From Actinomycetota bacterium (lineage in GTDB: Bacteria > Actinomycetota > Acidimicrobiia > Acidimicrobiales > MedAcidi-G1): 37,103 nucleotides of DNA. Every line of letters starts with the position of its first letter. Position 1 is the first letter of the stretch. Positions 21,846 to 29,854 of the stretch are shown here, piece by piece. The DNA is taken from contig JACNKQ010000052.1 of the NCBI GenBank assembly GCA_014381945.1, positions 1-37,103 on the forward strand, given 5' to 3'. The translations under genes were made by a program, and so were the position numbers. Under the pieces are notes generated by a model. It made no database searches. It had not been told where the DNA came from and saw only the letters and a program-made list of their open reading frames with translations.

Positions 21846-22865
21846 CTACGCCTGTGCCAGAGCCTCGCAACAGGTGTTGGTGATCAGTTGGGTGACCACA
21901 TACGGGTCCATGTTGGCGTTCGGGCGACGGTCCTCGATATAGCCCATGCCCTCAAGGTGGACCTGCCAGGGGATGCGCACCGAAGCGCCCCGGTCGGAGA
22001 CGCCGTAGCTGAACTCGTCGAAGCGTTGCGTCTCGTGGAGGCCGGTGAGGCGCTCCTCGGAGCCGAGGCCGTAGCCGGCAATGTGCTCGGCGGGCTTGCC
22101 CTCGGCGCCGAGCGACTCGCAGGCGACGATGACCGGGTCGTAGCCCTCGCGCATGGCACGGGTCGAGAAGTTGGTGTGTGCACCGGCGCCGTTCCAGTCG
22201 CCCTTGATGGGCTTGGCGGCGATCGAGGCGTCGACCCCGTAGTTCTCGGCAATGCGATAGAGGAGGTAGCGGGCGACCCAGAGGTGGTCGCTGACCGCCA
22301 CCGGGTCCTCCGGGCCGATCTGGAACTCCCACTGGCCGAGCATCACCTCGGCGTTGGTACCCGAGATGTTCAGCCCGGCATCGATGCACGCCTGGGTGTG
22401 GTCTTCGACGATGTCGCGGCCTGCGATCTCGATGCTGCCGACTCCGCAGTAGTAGGGACCCTGCGGGGCGGGGTAGCCCTCGATCGGCCAACCCAGCGGA
22501 CGGTTCTCCTTGAAGAAGGTGTATTCCTGCTCGATGCCGAACCACGGCTCCTGGTCGGCGTACTTCTCGTAGGTCTCGACGCAGGATGCACGCGTGTTGG
22601 TGGGGTGAGGCGTCATGTTGCCGTCCGGGAGGCAGACATCGGTCATGACCAGGACGTCGTCGCCGCCGCGGATGGGGTCGGGGCAGGTGAACACGGGCCG
22701 CAGCACACAGTCGGAGTTGTCGCCCGGCGCCTGGTTCGTGCTGGAGCCGTCGAACCCCCAGATCGGGAACTCGGTTGTGCCCGTGTCGATGATCTTGGTC
22801 TTCGAGCGGACGTACGGCAGGGGCTTCGTGCCGTCGATCCAGATGTATTCGGCCCTGATCGCCAT
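21846..22865 (-). CDS. glnII: Type II glutamine synthetase (GSII)
   Basis: This is a 339-residue eukaryote-like glutamine synthetase making glutamine from glutamate, ammonia and ATP. The signatures are WGFDGSSTNQAPGDNSD (36-52), EQEYTFF, QWEFQIGP, KGDWNGAGAHTNFST and a final RPNANMDPY. The length (about 340) is right for GSII and far shorter than GSI, and there is no adenylylation loop. The ATG has GGAG 9 nt upstream. It is divergent from a type I enzyme across a 196-bp regulatory region. Having both GSI- and GSII-type enzymes is known in Streptomyces and Frankia. Confidence 0.96.
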   Translation of the reverse strand: MAIRAEYIWIDGTKPLPYVRSKTKIIDTGTTEFPIWGFDGSSTNQAPGDNSDCVLRPVFTCPDPIRGGDDVLVMTDVCLPDGNMTPHPTNTRASCVETYEKYADQEPWFGIEQEYTFFKENRPLGWPIEGYPAPQGPYYCGVGSIEIAGRDIVEDHTQACIDAGLNISGTNAEVMLGQWEFQIGPEDPVAVSDHLWVARYLLYRIAENYGVDASIAAKPIKGDWNGAGAHTNFSTRAMREGYDPVIVACESLGAEGKPAEHIAGYGLGSEERLTGLHETQRFDEFSYGVSDRGASVRIPWQVHLEGMGYIEDRRPNANMDPYVVTQLITNTCCEALAQA

Positions 22866-22983
22866 TGGTGTCAGTCTCCAGGTAGGGGTGTGCGGCGGGC
22901 GGCTCGGCCGTTCGCTCCGTTGTCGTGGGCGCCGGCGGGTTCACCGGGCCGGGGACACGATGCCACAGATGCAGTTTCTCTGC

Positions 22984-23013
22984 TGTTGCCCGTGTGTGAA
23001 CGGTCTGTGAACG
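22984..23013 (+). promoter_or_regulatory. 11-bp-period direct repeats, candidate GlnR operator
   Basis: TGTGAACG occurs at 22995-23002 and 23006-23013, exactly 11 bp apart, preceded at the same phase by the weaker TGTTGCCC (22984-22991). GlnR operators are built from GTnAC/GAAAC-like pentamers at 11-bp spacing. The site ends 12 bp before the -35 of the downstream synthetase gene, a typical activator position. Confidence 0.55.
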
Positions 23014-23025
23014 CAGTCGAGCCCA

Positions 23026-23055
23026 TTGGCGCGCGGGGTGTCGGTGCCGCATGAT
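23026..23055 (+). promoter_or_regulatory. Promoter of the type I glutamine synthetase gene, leaderless geometry
   Basis: TTGGCG (23026-23031), 18-bp spacer, CATGAT (23050-23055), then 6 nt to the GTG at 23062. No ribosome binding site is seen. Confidence 0.5.
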
Positions 23056-23061
23056 GGTCCC

Positions 23062-24411
23062 GTGGAAAACGACGCCCGCCGCAAACGCGACTACGTACTG
23101 CGCACTGTCGAGGAGCGTGGAGTCCGCCTGATCCGGCTCTGGTTCACCGATGTGCTCGGCCGCCACAAGTCGGTGGCCATATCGCCGGCCGAACTCGAGA
23201 CGGTGTTCGACGAGGGCCTGCAGTTCGACGGCTCGGCGATCGACGGCTTCAGCAGGGTCCAGGAGAGCGACGTGTTGGCCGTACCCGATCCCGGCACCTT
23301 CGAGCTGCTCCCGTGGGCTGCCGAGGACGAGCCGTCGGGCACCATGTTCTGCGACATCACCCGCCTGGACGGCTCCCCGTTCCCGGGCGATCCCCGCCAG
23401 GTCCTGCGGCGCAACATCGGCCTGGCCCGGGAGGCGGGGTTCGAGATGTTCTGCGCCCCCGAGGTCGAGTTCTTCTACTTCGCCGACGCCGCCGCCGCCG
23501 GTGGCGTGCCCCGGCCGCTCGACGGTGCCTCGTACTTCGACCTCACCACCGCAGACGTCTCGTCTGACCTTCGCAAGCGCACCCTGCACATGCTCGAGGC
23601 CCTGTCCATTCCGGTGGAGTACTCGTTCCACGAGGACGGCCCCAGCCAGCACGAGATCGACCTGCAGTACACCGATGCCCTGTCGATGGCCGATGCCGTG
23701 ATGACCCTGCGCCTGACCGTGAAGAAGATCGCGATGGAACAGGGCGTGTACGCCACCTTCATGCCGAAGCCCCTCAACGGTGTCCAGGGGTCGGGCATGC
23801 ACACGCACCTGTCGCTGTTCCGTGACGGCGCCAATGCCTTCCACGACCCCGACAGCGACGACGGCCTCTCACGGGAGGGACACGGCTTCATCGCCGGCCT
23901 GCTCCACCACGCCCGCGAGATCACGGCCGTGACCAACCAGTTGGTCAACTCGTACAAGCGGATCAACGAGGGCTACGAGGCGCCACGTTACGTGTCGTGG
24001 GCCCGCAACAACCGTTCGGCGCTGGTCCGGGTGCCGATCATCAAGCCGGGCAAGACGCAGTCCACCCGCATCGAGTACCGGGTGATCGACCCGGCCTGCA
24101 ATCCGTACCTCGCCTATGCCGTGATCCTGGCCGCCGGCCTCAGGGGCATAGCGGAGGGCTACGAGTTGCCCGCCGAGGCCGTCGACAACCTGCACGAACT
24201 CGGACCAGGCGAACTGGCGGCGCTCGGCGTGCGGCCGTTGCCGTCCAACCTGGCCGAGGCGCTCGACGAGATGGAGGCCTCAGAACTCGTCCGGGAAACC
24301 CTCGGCGACCACATCTTCGAGTGGTTCCTGCGCAACAAGCGGGCCGAGTGGGACCTATACCAGCGTCAGGTCACGCCGTTCGAGCTCGAGCACTACCTGC
24401 CGACCTGGTGA
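23062..24411 (+). CDS. Type I glutamine synthetase family protein (GlnA2-like)
   Basis: This is a 449-residue GSI-family ligase. It has RLIRLWFTDVLGRHKSVAIS near the N-terminus, FDGSAIDGFSRVQESDVLA, PEVEFFYF, MPKPLNGVQGSGMHTHLSLF and NNRSALVRVP. The C-terminus ends VTPFELEHYLPTW with no NLYDLPPEE-type adenylylation site, so it is the non-adenylylated type. From memory the sequence is closest to Streptomyces GlnA2 (SCO2241), a member reported to act on polyamines rather than ammonia, so the substrate may be ammonia or an amine. The GTG at 23062 is chosen for the family N-terminus; a longer frame to 23026 exists. glnR follows by 13 bp. Confidence 0.9.
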   Translation: MENDARRKRDYVLRTVEERGVRLIRLWFTDVLGRHKSVAISPAELETVFDEGLQFDGSAIDGFSRVQESDVLAVPDPGTFELLPWAAEDEPSGTMFCDITRLDGSPFPGDPRQVLRRNIGLAREAGFEMFCAPEVEFFYFADAAAAGGVPRPLDGASYFDLTTADVSSDLRKRTLHMLEALSIPVEYSFHEDGPSQHEIDLQYTDALSMADAVMTLRLTVKKIAMEQGVYATFMPKPLNGVQGSGMHTHLSLFRDGANAFHDPDSDDGLSREGHGFIAGLLHHAREITAVTNQLVNSYKRINEGYEAPRYVSWARNNRSALVRVPIIKPGKTQSTRIEYRVIDPACNPYLAYAVILAAGLRGIAEGYELPAEAVDNLHELGPGELAALGVRPLPSNLAEALDEMEASELVRETLGDHIFEWFLRNKRAEWDLYQRQVTPFELEHYLPTW

Positions 24412-24424
24412 CGGCAGGCGCCCG

Positions 24425-25114
24425 ATGGACCCACTCCTCGTCTTTCCCGACCCGCCTCCACCGGAGTTGGCGCAGGCCCTCGACCTGGGCGGTTGGTCGT
24501 GGAAGTCGTGCGGGGACCCGGATGTCGCAATGGCCGAGGAGCCCGACGAGGGATGGGCAGGTGCCGTCGTCGCCGCCGACGACGATCCGGAGGGCGCCTT
24601 CGCACTCTGCCGGCGCCTCCGCAAGGGCGAGATGCCCCTCGAGCCGCTGCTGCTGCTGGTAGGCGCCGGTCAACTCGAGGACCTCGAGTTGCGCGACGAC
24701 CTGTTCGACGACTTCTGCCTCGCTTCGGTCCGGCCGGTCGAGTTGTCCGCCAGGCTGCGGCACCTTTTCTGGCGGACCGGTCGGGGATCGCGACCCGAGC
24801 TGATCGAGTACGGGCCGCTGGCGCTGAACATCGAGACCTATCAGGCCGCCATCGACGGCCAACCGCTGGACCTCACCTACATGGAGTACGAGCTGCTCAA
24901 GTTCCTCGCCTCGCACCCCGGGAAGGTGTTCACCCGCGAGACCCTGCTGAGTCGCGTGTGGGGCTACGACTACTACGGCGGCGCCCGCACGGTCGACGTG
25001 CACATCCGGCGCCTGCGGGCGAAGTTGGGCGAGGAGCACGCCGGCCTGATCCACACCGTGCGCTCGGTGGGCTACCGCTTCGGCCAGTCGCGTTGGGGGC
25101 TGAGCGCCCGTTAA
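24425..25114 (+). CDS. glnR: GlnR-like orphan OmpR-family nitrogen regulator
   Basis: This is a 229-residue winged-helix regulator. Residues 1-115 form a degenerate receiver-like domain without a clear phosphoacceptor pocket; 125-220 form an OmpR/PhoB DNA-binding domain. The latter (LTYMEYELLKFLASHPGKVF, VWGYDYYGGARTVDVHIRRL, RSVGYRF) is very close to actinobacterial GlnR, the global activator/repressor of nitrogen genes. It sits 13 bp behind a glutamine synthetase gene, whose promoter carries an 11-bp direct repeat that this protein may bind. No sensor kinase is adjacent, as expected for GlnR. MtrA or RegX3 relatives are less likely because their receivers are typical. Confidence 0.82.
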   Translation: MDPLLVFPDPPPPELAQALDLGGWSWKSCGDPDVAMAEEPDEGWAGAVVAADDDPEGAFALCRRLRKGEMPLEPLLLLVGAGQLEDLELRDDLFDDFCLASVRPVELSARLRHLFWRTGRGSRPELIEYGPLALNIETYQAAIDGQPLDLTYMEYELLKFLASHPGKVFTRETLLSRVWGYDYYGGARTVDVHIRRLRAKLGEEHAGLIHTVRSVGYRFGQSRWGLSAR

Positions 25115-25299
25115 CCGTCGGCGGGTCCTGCGTAGGGGTTGGCCTCGCTCACCTCGAGCAGTTCGGACCCCTCGTGTCGGTGGTCGGCATCGCGTTTGAG
25201 CAGCCTGCCCAGGGCGAAGGCACCGAAGGCGCCGCTCATGAGGATGCCGACGGGCAACACGACGACGAGCACCACGATCATGATCACGGCTCCGGTCAT
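25111..25299 (-). CDS. Small single-span membrane protein
   Basis: This is a 62-residue protein. Residues about 3-32 are strongly hydrophobic (VIMIVVLVVVLPVGILMSG), then a short charged tail (RLLKRDADHRHEGSELLEV) ends in NPYAGPADG. It has no recognised domain. The ATG is 6 nt after CAGACT, a leaderless-like arrangement. Its stop overlaps the glnR stop by 4 bp tail to tail. The hydrophobic/charged layout argues for a real gene. Confidence 0.6.
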   Translation of the reverse strand: MTGAVIMIVVLVVVLPVGILMSGAFGAFALGRLLKRDADHRHEGSELLEVSEANPYAGPADG

Positions 25300-25344
25300 G
25301 GCGGCAGTCTGCCAGATGTCAGGCGGCTCGGGTGGCGCCGGCCG

Positions 25345-25701
25345 CTAGCCCACGTGGGCGATGGCCTCGATCTCGACCTGTGCCCCCAGCGGCAGTGCGG
25401 CGACTGCGACAGCGGACCGGGCCGGGCGGTGGTCGCCGAAGGCTTCGCAGTAGATGGCGTTCATGGCGGCGTAGTCGTCCATGTCGACCAGGAACACCGT
25501 GGTCTTGACGACATCGTCCATCGAAGCGCCTTCGGTTTCGAGGACGGCGCTCAGGTTGGCGAGGGCCTGGGTGAGCTGGCCGTCGAGGCCGCCTTCGACG
25601 AGAGCGCCGTCGGCGATGCCAATCTGTCCGCTGGTGAGCAGGGTGCTGCCCACCCGCACGATCGGGGTGTAGGGGCCCACGGGCTCAGGGGTGTCGCTCA
25701 T
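25345..25701 (-). CDS. RidA family (YjgF/YER057c/UK114) enamine deaminase
   Basis: This 118-residue protein hydrolyses reactive enamine/imine intermediates such as 2-aminoacrylate. It shows SGQIGIADG in the first half and the signature RPARSAVAVAALPLGAQVEIE with the conserved Arg that binds the carboxylate. GGAGGAG lies 7 nt before the ATG at 25701. It follows the molybdenum-hydroxylase-like gene by 17 bp and is probably co-transcribed with it, which may point to a shared catabolic role. Confidence 0.92.
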   Translation of the reverse strand: MSDTPEPVGPYTPIVRVGSTLLTSGQIGIADGALVEGGLDGQLTQALANLSAVLETEGASMDDVVKTTVFLVDMDDYAAMNAIYCEAFGDHRPARSAVAVAALPLGAQVEIEAIAHVG

Positions 25702-25718
25702 CGGGTCTCTCCTCCGGT

Positions 25719-27272
25719 TCAGGTGTCGGTCGGCCAGGTCTCCGGCGCTCCGCGAGTCAACCACGTTGCGGCGGCGACCGCTGCGAACACGGCGTCGGAG
25801 CCGTTGCACGGTTCGCCGTCGTCGGGCTCGATGGTGACCCGGATGTGGGGCGTCTCAGTCGCCCGCACGACATCAAACGATCGGACTGTCAGGTCGTGGA
25901 CGGTGCCTGCGTCGTCGACTGCGAGCGCCTCGGATGTGACCCAGCTCCATGCCATGTGGGCGGCTCCGATGCAGTACGAGCGCAGGACGGTTGCATCGAG
26001 CGGGTCGCCGCAGCGCACCGTGACCCGGATGCCGTCGTCGTCGACCTCGGCGGTCGCCGTGCCACCTCCGGGAGCGGTGACGGTGCCGACCTCACCTCGG
26101 GCGGCGGCCAGCAGAGCCACGGCCTCGGCCCAGCCGGCGGCACGCAGGTTGGCAGAGATGGGCGGACCGGCGATGTCGACCTCTTCGACAACCAGGTCCG
26201 GGGCGACCCGGGCGATGGCTTCGACGATGCCGGTTGTGCGGGCGACGCGCAGCACGCCACGACCGTCGGCGTCGACGCCTCCGGCTACCGGTGGTCGCTT
26301 CGGGCCGGTCCGAACGGTGTCCTCACGGGTGTACAGGACCAGCACCGCCCGGTCATGCTCGTCGGCCAGACGGCGGGCGTCGGCGGGTGCCGTCGAGGTC
26401 GCCTTGCCGCCGAAGGCGCCACCGTTGGCCAGCGGCGTCGACGGCTCGCCGCCTGGAACACACCAGGCGGCGTCGGTCTCGAGGTAGGCCGGTTCGACCC
26501 ACGAGGTCCGCAGGGTCGCCGCCCAGTCACCTGGAGGCAGGTCCAGCGGGGGCCGCGGCGAGACCGTGGTGCGGCGTCCCTGGACCTTGCCGGCGGCAGC
26601 ACGGGCCTCTGCCAGCGTTTCGCCGACACCGAAGCCGCCGTTGCCGTCGGGAACGGCCACGAGGTGGTCGTCGGGTGCGGTGTCGGCGGCGAAGCCTCCG
26701 CGACCGAGGACAACGTCGGGACCGACCGCCTGCGGGACACCTCCCTCGAGTTCGGCGCGACGGGTGGCGGGCACCGGGTCGCCGGTCCAGACGCCTGTGC
26801 CTTCCGAACAGTACGCATCCCAGGCTTCGAGGATCGTCTGCCAGCCGGTACAGCGGCAGAGGTGGGCGTGGAGGGCCCGGGCGGCACGTTCCCGGTCGGT
26901 CTCGCCCGATGCCCGCAGCCCGGCCAGGCGCACAACGATCCCCGGGGTGCAGAACCCGCACTGGCTGCCTCCGGTCGAGCAGAAGGCGTCGGCCCATGCC
27001 CGTTGTTCCGACTCGGGGAGGCCGTCGAGGGTGGTGATGGTGCGGCCGGCCACCCGTCGGGCCGGCGTCACGCACGACACCCGGGGCTGCCCGTCGACCA
27101 GCACGGTGCAGCAGCCGCACTGGCCCTGGGGGCTGCACCCGTCCTTGGCTGACGTGATGCCCAGACGGTCACGCAGAACGTCGAGGAGGGTCGAGCCGTC
27201 GTCGGGCACGGCCACCTCCCGGCCGTCGACGACAATCGAGAGTTCAGTATCCACAGCAGGAGTGTGCCGCAT
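25719..27272 (-). CDS. Fused [2Fe-2S] / condensed xanthine-dehydrogenase-like protein
   Basis: This 517-residue protein has two parts. Residues about 10-155 are a complete two-cluster small subunit of the xanthine dehydrogenase/CO dehydrogenase family: GCSPQGQCGCC (45-55) and C67 for the plant-type cluster, and C105, C108, C139 and C141 for the second. Residues about 180-517 resemble a shortened molybdopterin subunit: LGRGGFAAD, WVEPAYLE (258-265), GGAFGGK (284-290) and a YTREDTVRTGPKRPP stretch. That part is about 340 residues instead of about 750, and I do not find the GxGE-type catalytic Glu region. It may therefore be a non-catalytic electron-transfer or remnant protein. A GTG at 27254 is an alternative start. 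The substrate is unknown. Confidence 0.75.
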   Translation of the reverse strand: MRHTPAVDTELSIVVDGREVAVPDDGSTLLDVLRDRLGITSAKDGCSPQGQCGCCTVLVDGQPRVSCVTPARRVAGRTITTLDGLPESEQRAWADAFCSTGGSQCGFCTPGIVVRLAGLRASGETDRERAARALHAHLCRCTGWQTILEAWDAYCSEGTGVWTGDPVPATRRAELEGGVPQAVGPDVVLGRGGFAADTAPDDHLVAVPDGNGGFGVGETLAEARAAAGKVQGRRTTVSPRPPLDLPPGDWAATLRTSWVEPAYLETDAAWCVPGGEPSTPLANGGAFGGKATSTAPADARRLADEHDRAVLVLYTREDTVRTGPKRPPVAGGVDADGRGVLRVARTTGIVEAIARVAPDLVVEEVDIAGPPISANLRAAGWAEAVALLAAARGEVGTVTAPGGGTATAEVDDDGIRVTVRCGDPLDATVLRSYCIGAAHMAWSWVTSEALAVDDAGTVHDLTVRSFDVVRATETPHIRVTIEPDDGEPCNGSDAVFAAVAAATWLTRGAPETWPTDT

Positions 27273-27294
27273 CAGACCCCGACGGACGACCTGT

Positions 27295-27300
27295 TACCCT
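27295..27300 (+). promoter_or_regulatory. -10 element TACCCT, leaderless start of the lipoprotein gene
   Basis: TACCCT, 7 nt, GTG at 27308, with no ribosome binding site. Confidence 0.5.
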
Positions 27301-27307
27301 CGGCGCC

Positions 27308-28183
27308 GTGCAGCAGCCCAGCAGGCGACATGTCCTCGCCGGGCTCGCCGGGCTGGCCGGCGGGCTGGTTCTCACAGGCTGCGGGGGCGGCTCGAAGGCA
27401 CCCACCACCTCGCTGGCCCCCGACGGCTTCACCCTCGGTGCCCGGTTCGCCGACGGGTACCGGGCGCCGGCCGTTCTGGCGGCAGGCACACGACAGCGGG
27501 CACCGTTCGTGCTGATCGCCCCGGATGGCTGGCCGGTCGTCGAAGGGGCGCCCGATGCCATCGATGTCACGGTCACCCGGGGCGGTGTCGTGGTCCACGA
27601 GGGCAGCATCGGTCGCCATGGTGAGCCGGGCGTAACCCCCTACTACCCGCTGGTGTTCACCCCCGAACTGCCCGGTGACTTCGAGGTGGCGGGTCCCGGG
27701 CTGGGCGACCCGTATCCGTTTCGGGTGATCAGGCGTGGCGATACACGGTTGGTGCAGGTGGGCGATCCGATGCGTGCCGTCGACACACCCACGGTCGACG
27801 ATCCCCGCGGCGTCGACCCGATCTGCACACGGTTCCGGGAGGCCTGTCCGTTCCACGACATGACGCTCACCGAGGCGCTGGCCACCGATGGGCCGACGGC
27901 GCTCCTCGTGTCGACGCCGCGCTACTGCCAGACGGATGTCTGCGGCCCGGCCCTCGAGGTGCTGATGTCGCTGGCACCCGGCACCACCGGCCTGACCACC
28001 GTGCACGCCGAGCCCTGGATGGACGAGGACCTCAAGGAGTTGACGCCTGTGATCGGGGCCTATGCGCTCGACTTCGAGCCCAGCCTCGTGGTGGCCGACG
28101 CCGACGGTGTCATCCGCGACATCCTCCACTTCTCCATGGACACCAGGGAAGTCCGCAAGGCGCTACGCAGGGCAACCGCCTGA
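27308..28183 (+). CDS. Tat-type lipoprotein with a thioredoxin-like domain
   Basis: This is a 291-residue extracytoplasmic protein. The N-terminus combines a twin-arginine-like SRRHVLAG with a lipobox VLTGC (C25). The middle (about 40-150) is a beta-rich region. The C-terminal part (about 190-290) looks like a thioredoxin fold: TALLVSTPRYCQTDVCGP holds a CX4C pair (C207, C212), and FEPSLVVADADGVIRD resembles the substrate-side strands. Another Cys pair (C173, C180) lies just before. It may be a thiol/metal handling protein of the Sco/TlpA kind, but the spacing differs from both CxxC and CxxxC. It is divergent from the xanthine-dehydrogenase-like gene. Confidence 0.75.
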   Translation: MQQPSRRHVLAGLAGLAGGLVLTGCGGGSKAPTTSLAPDGFTLGARFADGYRAPAVLAAGTRQRAPFVLIAPDGWPVVEGAPDAIDVTVTRGGVVVHEGSIGRHGEPGVTPYYPLVFTPELPGDFEVAGPGLGDPYPFRVIRRGDTRLVQVGDPMRAVDTPTVDDPRGVDPICTRFREACPFHDMTLTEALATDGPTALLVSTPRYCQTDVCGPALEVLMSLAPGTTGLTTVHAEPWMDEDLKELTPVIGAYALDFEPSLVVADADGVIRDILHFSMDTREVRKALRRATA

Positions 28184-28224
28184 GAGTCGGACGGGCCGGC
28201 CGCCGCCGGGAGCGACGCGCGTGG

Positions 28225-28545
28225 CTAGGAGAAGCTCTGGCCGCAGCCGCAGGTGCGCTGGGCATTGGGGTTGTCGATCGAGAACCCCGCCTCGTTGAGG
28301 CCGTCCTTGTAGTCGAGGGTGGCGCCCTCGAGCAACTGGGCGCTCGACGGATCGACCACGACGTTGATCCCGCCGAACGTGATCTCGAGGTCGTCGTCGG
28401 CACGCTCGGTGTCGAAGAACATCTCGTAGCTGAAACCGGAACAGCCGCCGGGGCGGACCGCTACCCGCAGGGCGAGGTTGTCGTCGCCTTCGGAGGCGAT
28501 CAACTCGCCGACCTTGGAGGTGGCATCGTCTGTCAGCGTGATCAT
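28225..28545 (-). CDS. A-type iron-sulfur cluster carrier (IscA/ErpA/HesB family)
   Basis: This 106-residue protein carries Fe-S clusters to target proteins. The three conserved ligands are C35 (RPGGCSGFSY), C99 and C101 (RTCGCGQSFS). The length and the final CGCGxSF motif are typical. GGGGAG lies 9 nt before the ATG. It is divergent from the Mrp ATPase across 97 bp, so two Fe-S carriers face each other, and [2Fe-2S] and other Fe-S proteins lie nearby. Confidence 0.95.
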   Translation of the reverse strand: MITLTDDATSKVGELIASEGDDNLALRVAVRPGGCSGFSYEMFFDTERADDDLEITFGGINVVVDPSSAQLLEGATLDYKDGLNEAGFSIDNPNAQRTCGCGQSFS

Positions 28546-28630
28546 GTCGTGTCGCTCCCCAGCATGGTTTCCTGTGGCCTGAGTGTACCCACGGGAGCCA
28601 GCCGAAACCAGCAGCCGATCCCTCAGCCCG

Positions 28631-28636
28631 TAGGCT
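28631..28636 (+). promoter_or_regulatory. -10 element TAGGCT, leaderless start of mrp
   Basis: TAGGCT, 6 nt, ATG at 28643. The same hexamer precedes the HAD-IB gene. Confidence 0.5.
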
Positions 28637-28642
28637 TCAGGC

Positions 28643-29854
28643 ATGCCCGACGGGCCCCCTTCTTCGGCCACACCACCCCCGATAGACCCTCCCCTGTTCA
28701 ACCCGCCCTCGATCGATGAAGTCATGGCGCTGCTGCGAGGTGTCGTCGACCCCGAGCTGGGTTCCGACATCGTCGAACTCGGAATGGCCAGGGGTGCCAC
28801 CGTCGACGCAGACGGCCTCGTCGACGTCACGATCGCCCTCACCACGTCGGGCTGCCCACTGAGGGCGCAGATCCAACGCGACGTGCGGGCGCGTATCGGC
28901 GGCCTGCCCGGGGTCACGAAGGTGCACATCACCTGGACCGAACTGACGGCCGACGAAAAGGCAGCCGCCATGGCCAAGGCCCGCTGGAACGTCGCCCGGG
29001 ACGCCCCCGACACCGCCGTCCCGGCGACCTGCCGGGTGCTCATGGTCGCCTCCGGCAAGGGCGGGGTCGGCAAGTCGTCGGTCACCGTCAACCTGGCGTC
29101 GGCGCTGGCCCACCGCGGCTACCGGGTCGGGGTCATGGACGCAGACATCTGGGGGTTCTCGGTTCCGCGAATGCTCGGCATCGAGGGGCGCCTGGGGGGA
29201 TCCCCCGAGTCCGGAAAGATCACCCCGAACCACAAGGCCGTTGGCGCCGGCCACCTCGAGGTCGTATCGATGGGATTCCTCGTCGAAGACGAGGAGACCG
29301 CCCTCATGTGGCGGGGCCTGATCCTGAACCGGGCCGTCCGGCACTTCTGCGAAGACGTCGCCTGGGGCGAACTCGACTACCTCCTTATCGACATGCCGCC
29401 GGGCACCGGCGACGTCCAGATGGGCCTCGCCAAGATGCTGCCCAGGGCCGAGATGATCATCGTCACGACCCCGGCGCTGGCCGCCCAGAAGGTGGCCGTC
29501 CGGGTCGCCCACATGGGACGCAACAACTACCTGCGGGTGGTCGGCGTGATCGAGAACATGGCCGCCTACGTCACACCCGACGGCGAACGCCACGAGATCT
29601 TCGGCCAAGGCGGAGGCAGCGACCTCGCCGAACAGATCGGTGCACCGCTGCTCGGCAGCGTCCCGATCGACGTGGCCGTTACGGTCGGCGGCGACAGCGG
29701 CAACCCGGTCGTGCTGGGCGAGGGGCCGGCTGCCGATGCGTACCGTGAGATCGTCGAGCTCATAGCCACCGAGGCGGCGCCTCCCATCAACATGGAGGGA
29801 TGCAGCGCTCGGCTGCTGGCTGCCGCCGAGGCCGCCCTCGACGAGGCCGGCTAG
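28643..29854 (+). CDS. mrp: Mrp/ApbC-type Fe-S carrier ATPase
   Basis: This 403-residue P-loop ATPase binds and transfers Fe-S clusters. The N-terminal MIP18 (DUF59) domain (about 22-105) includes VVDPELGSDIVELGM and TTSGCPLRAQI. The deviant Walker A is GKGGVGKS (138-145), followed by DADIWGFSVPRMLG and DYLLIDMPPGTGDVQM. The CxxC usually found before the IFGxGGG motif is absent: the sequence reads ENMAAYVTPDGERHEIFGQGGG, as in some other actinobacterial Mrp proteins. The last four bases are shared with the FxsA stop on the other strand. Confidence 0.94.
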   Translation: MPDGPPSSATPPPIDPPLFNPPSIDEVMALLRGVVDPELGSDIVELGMARGATVDADGLVDVTIALTTSGCPLRAQIQRDVRARIGGLPGVTKVHITWTELTADEKAAAMAKARWNVARDAPDTAVPATCRVLMVASGKGGVGKSSVTVNLASALAHRGYRVGVMDADIWGFSVPRMLGIEGRLGGSPESGKITPNHKAVGAGHLEVVSMGFLVEDEETALMWRGLILNRAVRHFCEDVAWGELDYLLIDMPPGTGDVQMGLAKMLPRAEMIIVTTPALAAQKVAVRVAHMGRNNYLRVVGVIENMAAYVTPDGERHEIFGQGGGSDLAEQIGAPLLGSVPIDVAVTVGGDSGNPVVLGEGPAADAYREIVELIATEAAPPINMEGCSARLLAAAEAALDEAG

